This document shows positions 1-6,774 of a stretch of DNA of 7,607 nt, piece by piece. A model generated the notes under the pieces. The model worked only from the letters and a program-made list of their open reading frames with translations, was not told where the DNA came from and did not search any database. The stretch covers positions 390 to 7,996 of the forward strand of contig DJBN01000034.1 in the NCBI GenBank assembly GCA_002430075.1, given 5' to 3'. Positions within the stretch are counted from its first letter, which is position 1. Every line of letters starts with the position of its first letter. Origin of the DNA: Actinobacteria bacterium UBA5975 (GTDB lineage Bacteria; Actinomycetota; Actinomycetes; Nanopelagicales; Nanopelagicaceae). The position numbers and the translations under genes were made by a program.

Positions 1-909
1 TGGAAGGCATACGGAACTGTAAAAGGTAAGTTCTATGCAGCTCCATTCGGATCAAACATGAAGTCATTCGTGTGGTATTCACCAAAGCAATTCAAGGAAA
101 ATGGCTACACCGTTCCAAAGACTTGGGATGAAATGACAGCACTTGCTGACAAGATGGCTGGAAACGACCAGATAGCTTTCTGTGGTGGTCTCGGATCTGG
201 TGGAGCTACAGGCTGGCCAGGAACTGACTGGGTAGAACAGATGGTTCTTCGCGAGTACGGTTCAAAGGTCTACGCAGACTGGGTATCACATAAAGTTAAG
301 TTCTCAGATCCTAAGATCAAGGCTGCAATGCAAAAAGTTGCAGACTGGATGCAGAACCCTAAGTGGGTTGGAGATGTTAAGGCTATTGCTACAACATCAT
401 TCCAGGATGCAGGAGCTGGTATTCCTGAGGGTAAGTGCATGATGCTTCAGCAGGCCTCTTTCTACGGAAATATCCTTGCTGATAACGGTGCAACAATTTC
501 ACCTACAGGAGATGCATTTGCGTTCTACCTTCCGGCTACAAATGACAATGTAACTGTTCCTGTTGTTGGTGGTGGCGAGTTCACAGCTGCATTCTCATCA
601 CGTCGAGAGGTAAAAGCTGTACAGGCTTACCTTGCATCAGCAACATTCGCTACCTCACGCGTACAGCTAGATAACTGGCTCTCAGCTAACAGCGGTGTAC
701 CACTGTCTGCATACAAGAACCCTGTAGATAAGCTGGCTGCAACCTACCTAGCAAATCCAAAATCTACATTCGCATTCGACGCTTCTGACTTAATGCCAGC
801 AGCTGTCGGAGCAGGTGCTGAATGGGTTGAATTCACCGCATGGTTCGGTGAAGGAAAGTCAATTGCGGATGTAACAAAAGCAATCGACGCTGCTTGGCCA
901 GCTGACTAA
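1..909 (+). CDS. Sugar ABC transporter substrate-binding protein, 3' part (AglE-like)
   Basis: Extracytoplasmic solute-binding component of a carbohydrate ABC importer. It captures a sugar outside the membrane and delivers it to the two permeases encoded just downstream. The reading frame is open from the first base, so the gene starts upstream of the window; 302 residues are visible, and the signal peptide or lipobox and the first part of lobe 1 are missing. An ATG at 58 is internal, because family-like sequence (KGKFYAAPFGSNMKS) runs through it. Visible hallmarks are VWYSPKQFKENGY, the hinge-region VPKTWDEM, the GLGSGGATGWPGTDWVE block and the GGGEFTAAF stretch, an order I recall from AglE-type alpha-glucoside binding proteins. 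The C-terminus (AIDAAWPAD) is complete and ends in TAA. The exact substrate cannot be read from sequence; the neighbouring GH1 gene suggests a glucoside. A general solute-binding role is near certain, the AglE subfamily less so. Confidence 0.93.
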   Translation, partial: WKAYGTVKGKFYAAPFGSNMKSFVWYSPKQFKENGYTVPKTWDEMTALADKMAGNDQIAFCGGLGSGGATGWPGTDWVEQMVLREYGSKVYADWVSHKVKFSDPKIKAAMQKVADWMQNPKWVGDVKAIATTSFQDAGAGIPEGKCMMLQQASFYGNILADNGATISPTGDAFAFYLPATNDNVTVPVVGGGEFTAAFSSRREVKAVQAYLASATFATSRVQLDNWLSANSGVPLSAYKNPVDKLAATYLANPKSTFAFDASDLMPAAVGAGAEWVEFTAWFGEGKSIADVTKAIDAAWPAD

Positions 910-935
910 TTAGTTCAACTAAATTAGTAGCTAAA

Positions 936-985
936 AGAAGTAAGAGTGGGGGGTCACCAATTGGTGGCCCCCCACTCTTACTTCT
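936..985 (+). terminator. Very strong intercistronic hairpin (attenuator, partial terminator or mRNA stabiliser)
   Basis: Two 25-nt arms (936-960 and 961-985) are complementary along their whole length. The only exception is one T-G pair (954/967), which is a wobble in RNA. Six Gs (948-953) face six Cs (968-973), and the dyad centre is CCAATTGG (957-964). No T-run follows the right arm (the next bases are ATTAAGATT), so this is not a classical intrinsic terminator, although actinobacterial terminators often lack a U-tail. It lies 27 nt after the binding-protein stop and 56 nt before the first permease start. By analogy with hairpins between binding-protein and permease genes in other sugar operons, it probably lowers permease expression relative to the binding protein, by partial termination or by protecting the upstream mRNA 3' end. 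A smaller imperfect hairpin (905-915 with 917-928) overlaps the stop codon just upstream. Confidence 0.75.
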
Positions 986-1029
986 ATTAAGATTCCAAGT
1001 AATATTGCAAGAAGAGATTTCAAATAAAA

Positions 1030-1034
1030 AGAGG
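1030..1034 (+). promoter_or_regulatory. Ribosome-binding site deciding the permease 1 start
   Basis: AGAGG within a purine-rich run (AAAAAGAGG) lies 7 nt before the ATG at 1042 but only 1 nt before the in-frame GTG at 1036. The spacing favours ATG 1042. Confidence 0.6.
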
Positions 1035-1041
1035 TGTGGGT

Positions 1042-2022
1042 ATGTCAGATTTTATTACAACGACCATTCCTAAGTTTACCTCTGTCTTTTCTGCGATCTT
1101 TGTCTTCTTTGCGGTCCTTGCGATTCTTTTTGCGATTGCTGGTCGAGTCAATGGAAAGAAAGCACGTCCAATCGCACTGACTCTCTTCTTGGGCCCTGCG
1201 CTCATACTGTTGCTTGCAGGTCTGATTATTCCTGCAGTGCGCACAATTGCTTTTAGCTTTATGAACCCAGATTCAAATGGCTGGGTAGGTCTTGCAAATT
1301 ACACCTGGATGTTGCACGATCCCAATGTCAAGGTCATCATGATCAACACAACCTTATGGATCATTGTTGTGCCGCTATTTACAGCAGCGCTTGCTCTATT
1401 GCTTGCAGTGATGCTCGATCGCATTAAGCATGAATCAATTCCCAAATCACTTCTCTTTATGCCGATGGCAATCTCATTTGTTGGCGCATCAATTATCTTT
1501 AAATTTGTCTACGAATATCGCCGCGAAGGTGAAGTCCAGATTGGCTTACTGAGCGCCATCGTTGAGTTCTTTGGCTCAACACCTCAAAACTGGATGCTTT
1601 CAAAGCCACTCAATACATTTTTACTGATGATTATCTACATCTGGACACAAATGGGATTTGGAATGGTTATTTTGTCGGCGGCAATCAAAGCAGTACCTGC
1701 CGATATCGTCGAGGCATCCGCACTCGATGGCGCCGGCGGTTGGCGCCTATTTCGCAACATCACATTTCCTATGGTTAAGAGTACTTTTATCGTTGTGCTT
1801 GCAACCGGTGTCGTTGGAGCCCTTAAGGTCTTCGACATCGTGCGCACAATGACAGGTGGCAATTTCGGCACCAACGTCCTTGCCAACGAGATGTATTCAC
1901 AGGTCTTCGTTCAATTTAACCAAGGTAAAGGCTCAGCCCTTGCCGTAGTTCTCTTCCTACTCGTGACACCCATCTTGGTCTATAACATCCGAACCCTGCG
2001 AAAGGAGCGCACGATCTCATGA
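1042..2022 (+). CDS. Sugar ABC transporter permease, MalF/AglF type
   Basis: Inner-membrane permease forming half of the translocation channel of the carbohydrate importer. The 326-residue protein is strongly hydrophobic. Candidate membrane segments lie near residues 13-34, 44-68, 98-124, 133-155, 190-213, 246-266 and 297-316. The cytoplasmic EAA loop, which docks the ATPase, matches the consensus E-A-A-x3-G-x9-I-x-L-P at residues 224-243, with E224, A225, G230, I240 and P243 in register and F242 in place of Leu. The tail (TGGNFGTNVLANEMY, then LVTPILVYNIRTLR) resembles AglF-type permeases. One extra N-terminal helix precedes the usual core, which fits the MalF rather than the MalG side. ATG 1042 is preferred over an in-frame GTG at 1036 because of the ribosome-binding site spacing. 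The stop codon overlaps the start of the second permease (ATGA), which indicates translational coupling. Expression relative to the binding protein is probably set by the hairpin upstream. Confidence 0.93.
   Translation: MSDFITTTIPKFTSVFSAIFVFFAVLAILFAIAGRVNGKKARPIALTLFLGPALILLLAGLIIPAVRTIAFSFMNPDSNGWVGLANYTWMLHDPNVKVIMINTTLWIIVVPLFTAALALLLAVMLDRIKHESIPKSLLFMPMAISFVGASIIFKFVYEYRREGEVQIGLLSAIVEFFGSTPQNWMLSKPLNTFLLMIIYIWTQMGFGMVILSAAIKAVPADIVEASALDGAGGWRLFRNITFPMVKSTFIVVLATGVVGALKVFDIVRTMTGGNFGTNVLANEMYSQVFVQFNQGKGSALAVVLFLLVTPILVYNIRTLRKERTIS
2001..2007 (+). promoter_or_regulatory. Ribosome-binding site for permease 2 inside permease 1
   Basis: AAAGGAG lies within the last codons of permease 1, 11 nt before the ATG at 2019. 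The spacing is slightly long, but together with the ATGA overlap it supports coupled translation of the two permeases. Confidence 0.5.
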
Positions 2023-2942
2023 GCGCTCGATTAGCCAACCACACCCCAGGCCGCAAGATCTTCTCAAGCCGCCTTGCAGCACTTGTTGTTTGGACCATCA
2101 CAATTATCTGGACAGTTCCAACCCTGGGACTTCTGGTTACATCATTTAAAACGGATAAAGATATTTTGGGTCAACCATGGTGGAGCTCATTGCTTCACCC
2201 ACATTTCACCCTAGAAAATTATGCGAAGGTATTTTTAGGTAACGACACTCAATCACTAAACAGTGGAGTCTTGCCATACTTTATTAACTCAATCGTTATT
2301 ACGCTTCCTGCAACAATCTTCCCGATTGTTATCGCAACAATGGCTGCATACGCACTTGCGTGGATTAGATTCCGCGGCAGCGAATTTCTATTCTTCTCGA
2401 TCTTCGCTCTGCAAGTTGTTCCGCTGCAAATGTCACTTGTCCCACTGCTACTTCTCTTTACCGGTGGAGCTCATATCGGTTCAGTAACAATCTTTCCAGC
2501 CCTTGGTATTGCAGGCGACTTTGCCGGCATTTGGCTGCCCCACACAATGTTCGCACTTCCTTTAGCAATTTATTTATTACATAACTTCATCGCATCTTTA
2601 CCGCGCGATCTTATGGAAGCAGCTCATGTTGATGGAGCAAACCACTTCAAAGTGTTTCGCATGATCGTTCTACCTCTTGCAATTCCTGGGATTGCAGCTC
2701 TATCAATCTTCCAATTCCTCTGGGTCTGGAACGATTTACTTATTGCGCTGACATTTGCATCAGGTACCGAAGAAGTTGCGCCAATCAATAGCAAGCTAGC
2801 TTCCCTTGTCGGTCAATATGGGTCGGGATACACGCAGCTCTCGGCCGGCGCATTTATAACAATTGCTGTGCCTCTAATTGTCTTCTTCTCACTACAGCGC
2901 TACTTCGTGCGCGGACTTCTAGCAGGTTCTGTTAAGTCTTAG
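2019..2942 (+). CDS. Sugar ABC transporter permease, MalG/AglG type
   Basis: Second inner-membrane permease, expected to pair with the upstream permease to form the sugar channel. The 307-residue protein has a short basic N-terminus, a first membrane helix near 19-41, a periplasmic stretch with the family-typical LENYAKVF, and further helices near 88-114, 122-147, 170-191, 212-235 and 277-299. The EAA loop is a full match at residues 200-219 (E200, A201, A202, G206, I216, L218, P219). VVPLQMSLVPLL, LPLAIYLLHNF and FLWVWNDLLIAL are blocks I recognise from AglG-type members of the MalG family. The start overlaps the previous stop by 4 nt. The gene ends 19 nt from the end of the convergent glycosidase gene. 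No ATP-binding subunit gene follows, unlike operons that carry their own ATPase. Confidence 0.94.
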   Translation: MSARLANHTPGRKIFSSRLAALVVWTITIIWTVPTLGLLVTSFKTDKDILGQPWWSSLLHPHFTLENYAKVFLGNDTQSLNSGVLPYFINSIVITLPATIFPIVIATMAAYALAWIRFRGSEFLFFSIFALQVVPLQMSLVPLLLLFTGGAHIGSVTIFPALGIAGDFAGIWLPHTMFALPLAIYLLHNFIASLPRDLMEAAHVDGANHFKVFRMIVLPLAIPGIAALSIFQFLWVWNDLLIALTFASGTEEVAPINSKLASLVGQYGSGYTQLSAGAFITIAVPLIVFFSLQRYFVRGLLAGSVKS

Positions 2943-2961
2943 CGTTGTAAAGGTAAAACGT

Positions 2962-4335
2962 TTAGATATCACGCCCATTTGTGGCAATCTGATTGCTGTA
3001 CCAATAACCAGAATCTTTAATGGTGCGCTCCTGAGTATCAAAATCCACATAGACAATGCCAAAGCGCTTTTCGTACCCCAGCGCCCATTCGAAGTTATCC
3101 ATCAAAGACCATTGGTAATAGCCCTTTACGGGAGATCCCTGGGCAATGGCATCAGAGACAGCCGATAGGTGGCGCTGCAGGTAATCAATACGACGGTGGT
3201 CATGGCACTTGCCATCAGCGCTAATTCCTTCATCGTATGCACAGCCATTTTCAGTGATGTAAAGATCTGGCAACTTTTCCCCATGTTCTTTATGCCAACG
3301 CACCAACAAATTTGTGAGTCCAGATGGCGTGAGCGGCCAACCCATATCAGTAAGCGGTCCGGGCGCAGTCTCATCAATTGCCAAATCAAAGAGGCCGGCA
3401 ATTGAGTTCGACTGAACATTTCCATCCTTCGAGGTATGGATGTAATTATCAAAGTAGTAATTGATACCAATGAAATCATTCTTCACCATAGCCTCTTGCA
3501 TATCGCCTTCGCGAATAACAGAGCCCAATTCATCGCCGTATTCATCGAGCAAGATTTGCGGATACTTTCCATACATAAAGGCATCCATCCAGAAACGGTT
3601 TTGCACCGCATCCAACATATCAACGGCATATGCCTGCTTTGGATCATTTAAATCATCAGCAACATTTACAGCTTGGTTTAAAACTGGTCCAGTTAAAATA
3701 TCACTTCGCACCGAGCGCATTGCCATCGTTGATGCAGCGTGGGCAACAACGGTGTGGTGGGCAACAGCCCAAGCAGCTTTTCGATCTTTTACACCTGGTG
3801 CATGAATTCCAATTCCATGACCTAACCAAGCAACTACCCACGGCTCATTGATAGGTGAGAACTTCTTAACGCGATCACCAAAGCGCTCAACAACTGCTGC
3901 AGAGTAATCTGCAAAGTGTTTAATGGTGTCGCGATTTTCCCAGCCACCTTTTTCTTGCAGAGCTTGTGGTAGATCCCAGTGATAAAGGGTTGCGAGTGGT
4001 TCTATCTTTGCCTCTAATAGTGAATCAATTAAGCGATCATAGAAAGCAAAGCCGCGCTCTTCGCGAGCGCCATCACCTTGGGCAAACATACGGGGCCAGG
4101 CAAATGAGAAACGGTAGGCCTGTAGTCCTAGCTCTTTCATGATTGCTACATCTTCTGGATATCGGTTGTAGTGATCATTGGCCACATCACCGTTATCCCC
4201 ATTTGCTACTTTGCCTTCGATTTTACAAAAGACATCCCAGATCGATGGACCACGCCCATCAGTATGGGCAGCGCCCTCAATCTGGTAGCTAGAGGTCGCA
4301 GCCCCCCAGAGGAAGCCGTTCGGAAAAGTAGTCAT
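2962..4335 (-). CDS. Glycoside hydrolase family 1, beta-glucosidase type, cytoplasmic
   Basis: Retaining glycosidase predicted to hydrolyse beta-linked glucosides or disaccharides such as cellobiose inside the cell. The 457-residue length and single TIM-barrel layout are normal for GH1. The N-terminal signature FPNGFLWGAATSSYQIEGA is at residues 4-22, with sugar-binding Gln18. Other visible landmarks are His119 in LYHWDLP, the acid/base Glu164 in INEPW, the nucleophile Glu362 in YITENG, and the subsite -1 block QWSLMDNFEWALGY (408-421). All key residues are present. There is no signal peptide, so it should act on imported sugar. The frame stays open to an ATG at 4491, but the extra 52 residues are unlike GH1 and would overlap the divergent hppA start. 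The GH1 signature begins right after ATG 4335, which is therefore chosen. It lacks a clear Shine-Dalgarno sequence and may be translated from a leaderless mRNA. 6-phospho-beta-glucosidase or beta-galactosidase/beta-fucosidase specificity cannot be excluded, but no PTS context is present. Confidence 0.95.
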   Translation of the reverse strand: MTTFPNGFLWGAATSSYQIEGAAHTDGRGPSIWDVFCKIEGKVANGDNGDVANDHYNRYPEDVAIMKELGLQAYRFSFAWPRMFAQGDGAREERGFAFYDRLIDSLLEAKIEPLATLYHWDLPQALQEKGGWENRDTIKHFADYSAAVVERFGDRVKKFSPINEPWVVAWLGHGIGIHAPGVKDRKAAWAVAHHTVVAHAASTMAMRSVRSDILTGPVLNQAVNVADDLNDPKQAYAVDMLDAVQNRFWMDAFMYGKYPQILLDEYGDELGSVIREGDMQEAMVKNDFIGINYYFDNYIHTSKDGNVQSNSIAGLFDLAIDETAPGPLTDMGWPLTPSGLTNLLVRWHKEHGEKLPDLYITENGCAYDEGISADGKCHDHRRIDYLQRHLSAVSDAIAQGSPVKGYYQWSLMDNFEWALGYEKRFGIVYVDFDTQERTIKDSGYWYSNQIATNGRDI

Positions 4336-4342
4336 GGCGGCA

Positions 4343-4348
4343 ACCCTA
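4343..4348 (-). promoter_or_regulatory. Candidate -10 element for a leaderless beta-glucosidase mRNA
   Basis: On the minus strand the hexamer TAGGGT fits the actinobacterial TANNNT pattern. Exactly 7 nt separate it from the ATG at 4335, the spacing expected if transcription starts at the A of the start codon. No good Shine-Dalgarno sequence and no convincing -35 box are visible. The call rests on hexamer and spacing only. Confidence 0.4.
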
Positions 4349-4382
4349 TAGGCCTGAGATGGTGCAATAGATATGTATGGAT

Positions 4383-4413
4383 TTGCCTCATATGGGGTCT
4401 TCTGACCTACACT
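4383..4413 (+). promoter_or_regulatory. Candidate hppA promoter
   Basis: TTGCCT (4383-4388) and TACACT (4408-4413) resemble -35 and -10 boxes, with a rather long 19-nt spacer. They would give a leader of about 55 nt before the ATG at 4475. A second hexamer, TATAGG (4440-4445), is an alternative -10 but has no matching upstream box. The evidence is weak: short motifs in the only non-coding stretch available to this gene. Confidence 0.25.
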
Positions 4414-4462
4414 TCCGTAGTCTCGCGCCTGACCTTCGTTATAGGGCGCCTGTAACTCCAAT

Positions 4463-4467
4463 GGAGG
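4463..4467 (+). promoter_or_regulatory. Strong Shine-Dalgarno of hppA
   Basis: GGAGG lies 7 nt before the ATG at 4475, an optimal spacing that fixes the start. CTCC at 4456-4459 can pair with GGAG at 4463-4466 across a 3-nt loop, a small stem that would partly cover this site. Confidence 0.75.
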
Positions 4468-4474
4468 AGAACTT

Positions 4475-6757
4475 ATGAGTGCTTCAGGCACCGTATCACT
4501 TGTGCAAGTAACCGGATCAAATCTGACATATGTCTACATCATCCTAGGTATCTCACTTGGCGCCCTCGCAGTTGCCTATGCACTACGTGCACAGGTTTTG
4601 GCAGCCAGCGATGGCACACCCAAGATGCGCGAAATCGCGGAAGCGGTTCAAGAAGGCGCAGCGGCATTTCTTTCTCGTCAGTTCCGCACCCTTTCCTACT
4701 TTGTTGGAATCGTCTTTGTTCTTCTCTTCGCACTTCCTGGTGCAACTGAGATCCGTGTTGGACGTTCAATCTTCTTCCTATTAGGCGCAGTCTTTTCTGC
4801 TCTTGTGGGTTACAACGGTATGTGGCTAGCTGTTCGCGCAAATGTGCGCGTGGCAGATGCTGCCCGTAACAAGGATGGCGAAAAGGCTGTTCAAATTGCT
4901 TTCCGCACAGGCGGTGTTGTTGGTATGACAACTGTGGGTCTTGGACTCATCGGGGCATCACTTGTAGTAATTATCTACCGCGAAAATGCACCAGCAGTAC
5001 TTGAAGGCTTTGGTTTTGGCGCAGCGATGGTTGCGATGTTTATGCGCGTCGGCGGCGGAATCTTTACCAAGGCAGCTGACGTCGGAGCAGACCTTGTTGG
5101 AAAAGTCGAAAAGGGTATTCCTGAAGATGACCCTCGTAACGCTGCAACAATTGCAGATAACGTCGGCGATAACGTTGGCGACTGCGCCGGAATGGCTGCA
5201 GACCTCTTCGAATCATATGCAGTAACACTTGTTGCAGCGCTCATTCTCGGTAAGGCTGCATTCGGTAACGAAGGCTTGATCTATCCACTCATCGTTCCTG
5301 CAATCGGAATCGTTACAGCTGTTATCGGAATCTTTGCAACTCGTCTTCGTCCAACAGATAAGTCAGCAATGACAGCGATTAATCGCTCATTCTTCATGTC
5401 TGCAGTCATTTCAGCCGGACTTACAGGCCTTGCAACATTTACATATCTTCCAGGCAAATTCGATCTTCTCACTAACTTCTCACCAACAGTTCTTGAAGAT
5501 GCGGGCAATATCAACCCGCGTACTCTTGCTTTTAGCGCAGTTATTATCGGAATCGTTCTTGCGGCTGCCATTCAGGTACTTACGGGCTTCTTTACCGAAA
5601 CAGGTAAGCGCCCAGTAAACGATGTCGCAGCTTCATCTCAGACAGGTGCTGCAACAGTGATTTTGGCTGGTGTCTCAGTTGGCTTCGAATCAGCTGTCTA
5701 TTCAGCACTTCTTATCGCTGGCGCAGTCTTCGGCGCCTTCTTACTCGGTGGCGGTTCTGTTGTTCTCTCACTCTTTGCAATCGCACTTGCTGGAACTGGT
5801 CTACTTACGACAGTAGGCGTCATCGTTGCAATGGATACATTTGGCCCGATTTCAGATAACGCTCAAGGCATTGCAGAAATGTCAGGGGACGTTAAGGGTG
5901 AAGGCGCACAGATTCTTACATCCCTTGATGCAGTTGGGAACACAACGAAGGCAATCACCAAGGGAATCGCAATCGCAACTGCAGTACTTGCAGCCACTGC
6001 GCTCTTCGGTGCATTTACCGATGCAATCAAGGGAGCGGTTATCAAGGCAGTTGGAGAAGGGGCGGATGTTGCACTTGAATACCAAGGTGTGCTCGATATC
6101 GCTTCCCCCCGTAACCTCGTCGGTTTAATTATCGGAGCTGCAGTTGTATTCCTCTTCTCAGGACTTGCAGTCAATGCAGTCTCACGCGCAGCTGGAGCAG
6201 TTGTTGTTGAAGTTCGTAACCAATTTAAGATGCACCCAGGAATCATGAACGGAACTGAAAAGCCAGAGTACGGTCGCGTTGTCGATATCTGTACTCGCGA
6301 TTCACTCCGTGAACTTGTGACTCCAGGACTTCTTGCAGTGATGGCGCCAATCGCAGTCGGCTTCGGTCTCGGCGTTGGGGCACTTGGTGCATATCTTGCA
6401 GGTGCAATCGGTACAGGTACTTTGATGGCTGTCTTCCTATCTAACTCAGGAGGCGCTTGGGATAACGCAAAGAAGATGGTTGAAGATGGACACTACGGCG
6501 GCAAGGGCACAGATGCCCATGCTGCAACAGTTGTTGGTGACACTGTCGGAGATCCATTTAAGGACACAGCAGGCCCTGCAATCAACCCACTTCTTAAGGT
6601 GATGAACCTTGTCGCTCTCTTGGTTACTCCTGCAATCGTCGGCTTCGCACTTCCTACACAGAACTCGACATCACTTCTCATCGCACTCTTTGCAACAGCT
6701 GTGATTATCGGAGCACTTATTCGTAACCGTCGTCAATCGACAAATATCGAATACTAA
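4475..6757 (+). CDS. hppA: Membrane-bound proton-translocating pyrophosphatase, K+-independent type
   Basis: Integral membrane pump that couples hydrolysis of pyrophosphate to two phosphates with export of protons, recovering energy from biosynthetic PPi. The 760-residue, highly hydrophobic protein fits the family's roughly 16-helix fold. The catalytic DVGADLVGKVE motif is at residues 202-212 (D202, D206, K210). It is followed by D228, D232 and D236 in the TIADNVGDNVGDCAG segment, and by the C-terminal site D689, D693, K696 and D697 in GDTVGDPFKDT, with NAKK at 664-667. These line up with the Mg-PPi ligands known from plant H+-PPase. K492 and T495 (GNTTKAIT) occupy the positions that are Ala and Gly/Ala in K+-dependent enzymes, indicating independence from potassium. 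The helix-6 glutamate is E246 (ADLFESYAVT), as I recall for Streptomyces-type H+-PPases. The start is fixed by a good ribosome-binding site, and the gene is divergent from the beta-glucosidase. The stop lies 17 nt before topA. Confidence 0.98.
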   Translation: MSASGTVSLVQVTGSNLTYVYIILGISLGALAVAYALRAQVLAASDGTPKMREIAEAVQEGAAAFLSRQFRTLSYFVGIVFVLLFALPGATEIRVGRSIFFLLGAVFSALVGYNGMWLAVRANVRVADAARNKDGEKAVQIAFRTGGVVGMTTVGLGLIGASLVVIIYRENAPAVLEGFGFGAAMVAMFMRVGGGIFTKAADVGADLVGKVEKGIPEDDPRNAATIADNVGDNVGDCAGMAADLFESYAVTLVAALILGKAAFGNEGLIYPLIVPAIGIVTAVIGIFATRLRPTDKSAMTAINRSFFMSAVISAGLTGLATFTYLPGKFDLLTNFSPTVLEDAGNINPRTLAFSAVIIGIVLAAAIQVLTGFFTETGKRPVNDVAASSQTGAATVILAGVSVGFESAVYSALLIAGAVFGAFLLGGGSVVLSLFAIALAGTGLLTTVGVIVAMDTFGPISDNAQGIAEMSGDVKGEGAQILTSLDAVGNTTKAITKGIAIATAVLAATALFGAFTDAIKGAVIKAVGEGADVALEYQGVLDIASPRNLVGLIIGAAVVFLFSGLAVNAVSRAAGAVVVEVRNQFKMHPGIMNGTEKPEYGRVVDICTRDSLRELVTPGLLAVMAPIAVGFGLGVGALGAYLAGAIGTGTLMAVFLSNSGGAWDNAKKMVEDGHYGGKGTDAHAATVVGDTVGDPFKDTAGPAINPLLKVMNLVALLVTPAIVGFALPTQNSTSLLIALFATAVIIGALIRNRRQSTNIEY

Positions 6758-6774
6758 GAAAGCCACTTCCCCGT

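Noticed and set aside
58..60. ATG at 58 as start of the binding protein
   Set aside because: The frame is open from base 1 and carries family-like sequence before this methionine, which is therefore internal to a gene cut by the window edge.
1036..1041. GTG start for permease 1
   Set aside because: It lies only 1 nt after the AGAGG ribosome-binding site; ATG 1042 has the normal 7-nt spacing.
3126..3851. Open frames overlapping the glycosidase gene on both strands
   Set aside because: They are shadows of the GH1 coding sequence, whose catalytic motifs fall inside this interval or immediately beside it.
4054..4070. GC-rich inverted repeat GCGCTC / GAGCGC
   Set aside because: It lies inside the glycosidase coding sequence over codons for Ala-Arg-Glu-Glu-Arg; it is short and most likely due to codon choice.
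4336..4491. 52-residue N-terminal extension of the glycosidase
   Set aside because: It has no GH1 similarity, would overlap the start of divergent hppA, and precedes a perfect family N-terminus at ATG 4335.
4539..6681. Several antisense and out-of-frame open frames across hppA (up to 130 codons)
   Set aside because: They overlap a clear full-length conserved gene, have low-complexity translations rich in Ser/Arg/Gln or Pro/Thr, and recall no known family.
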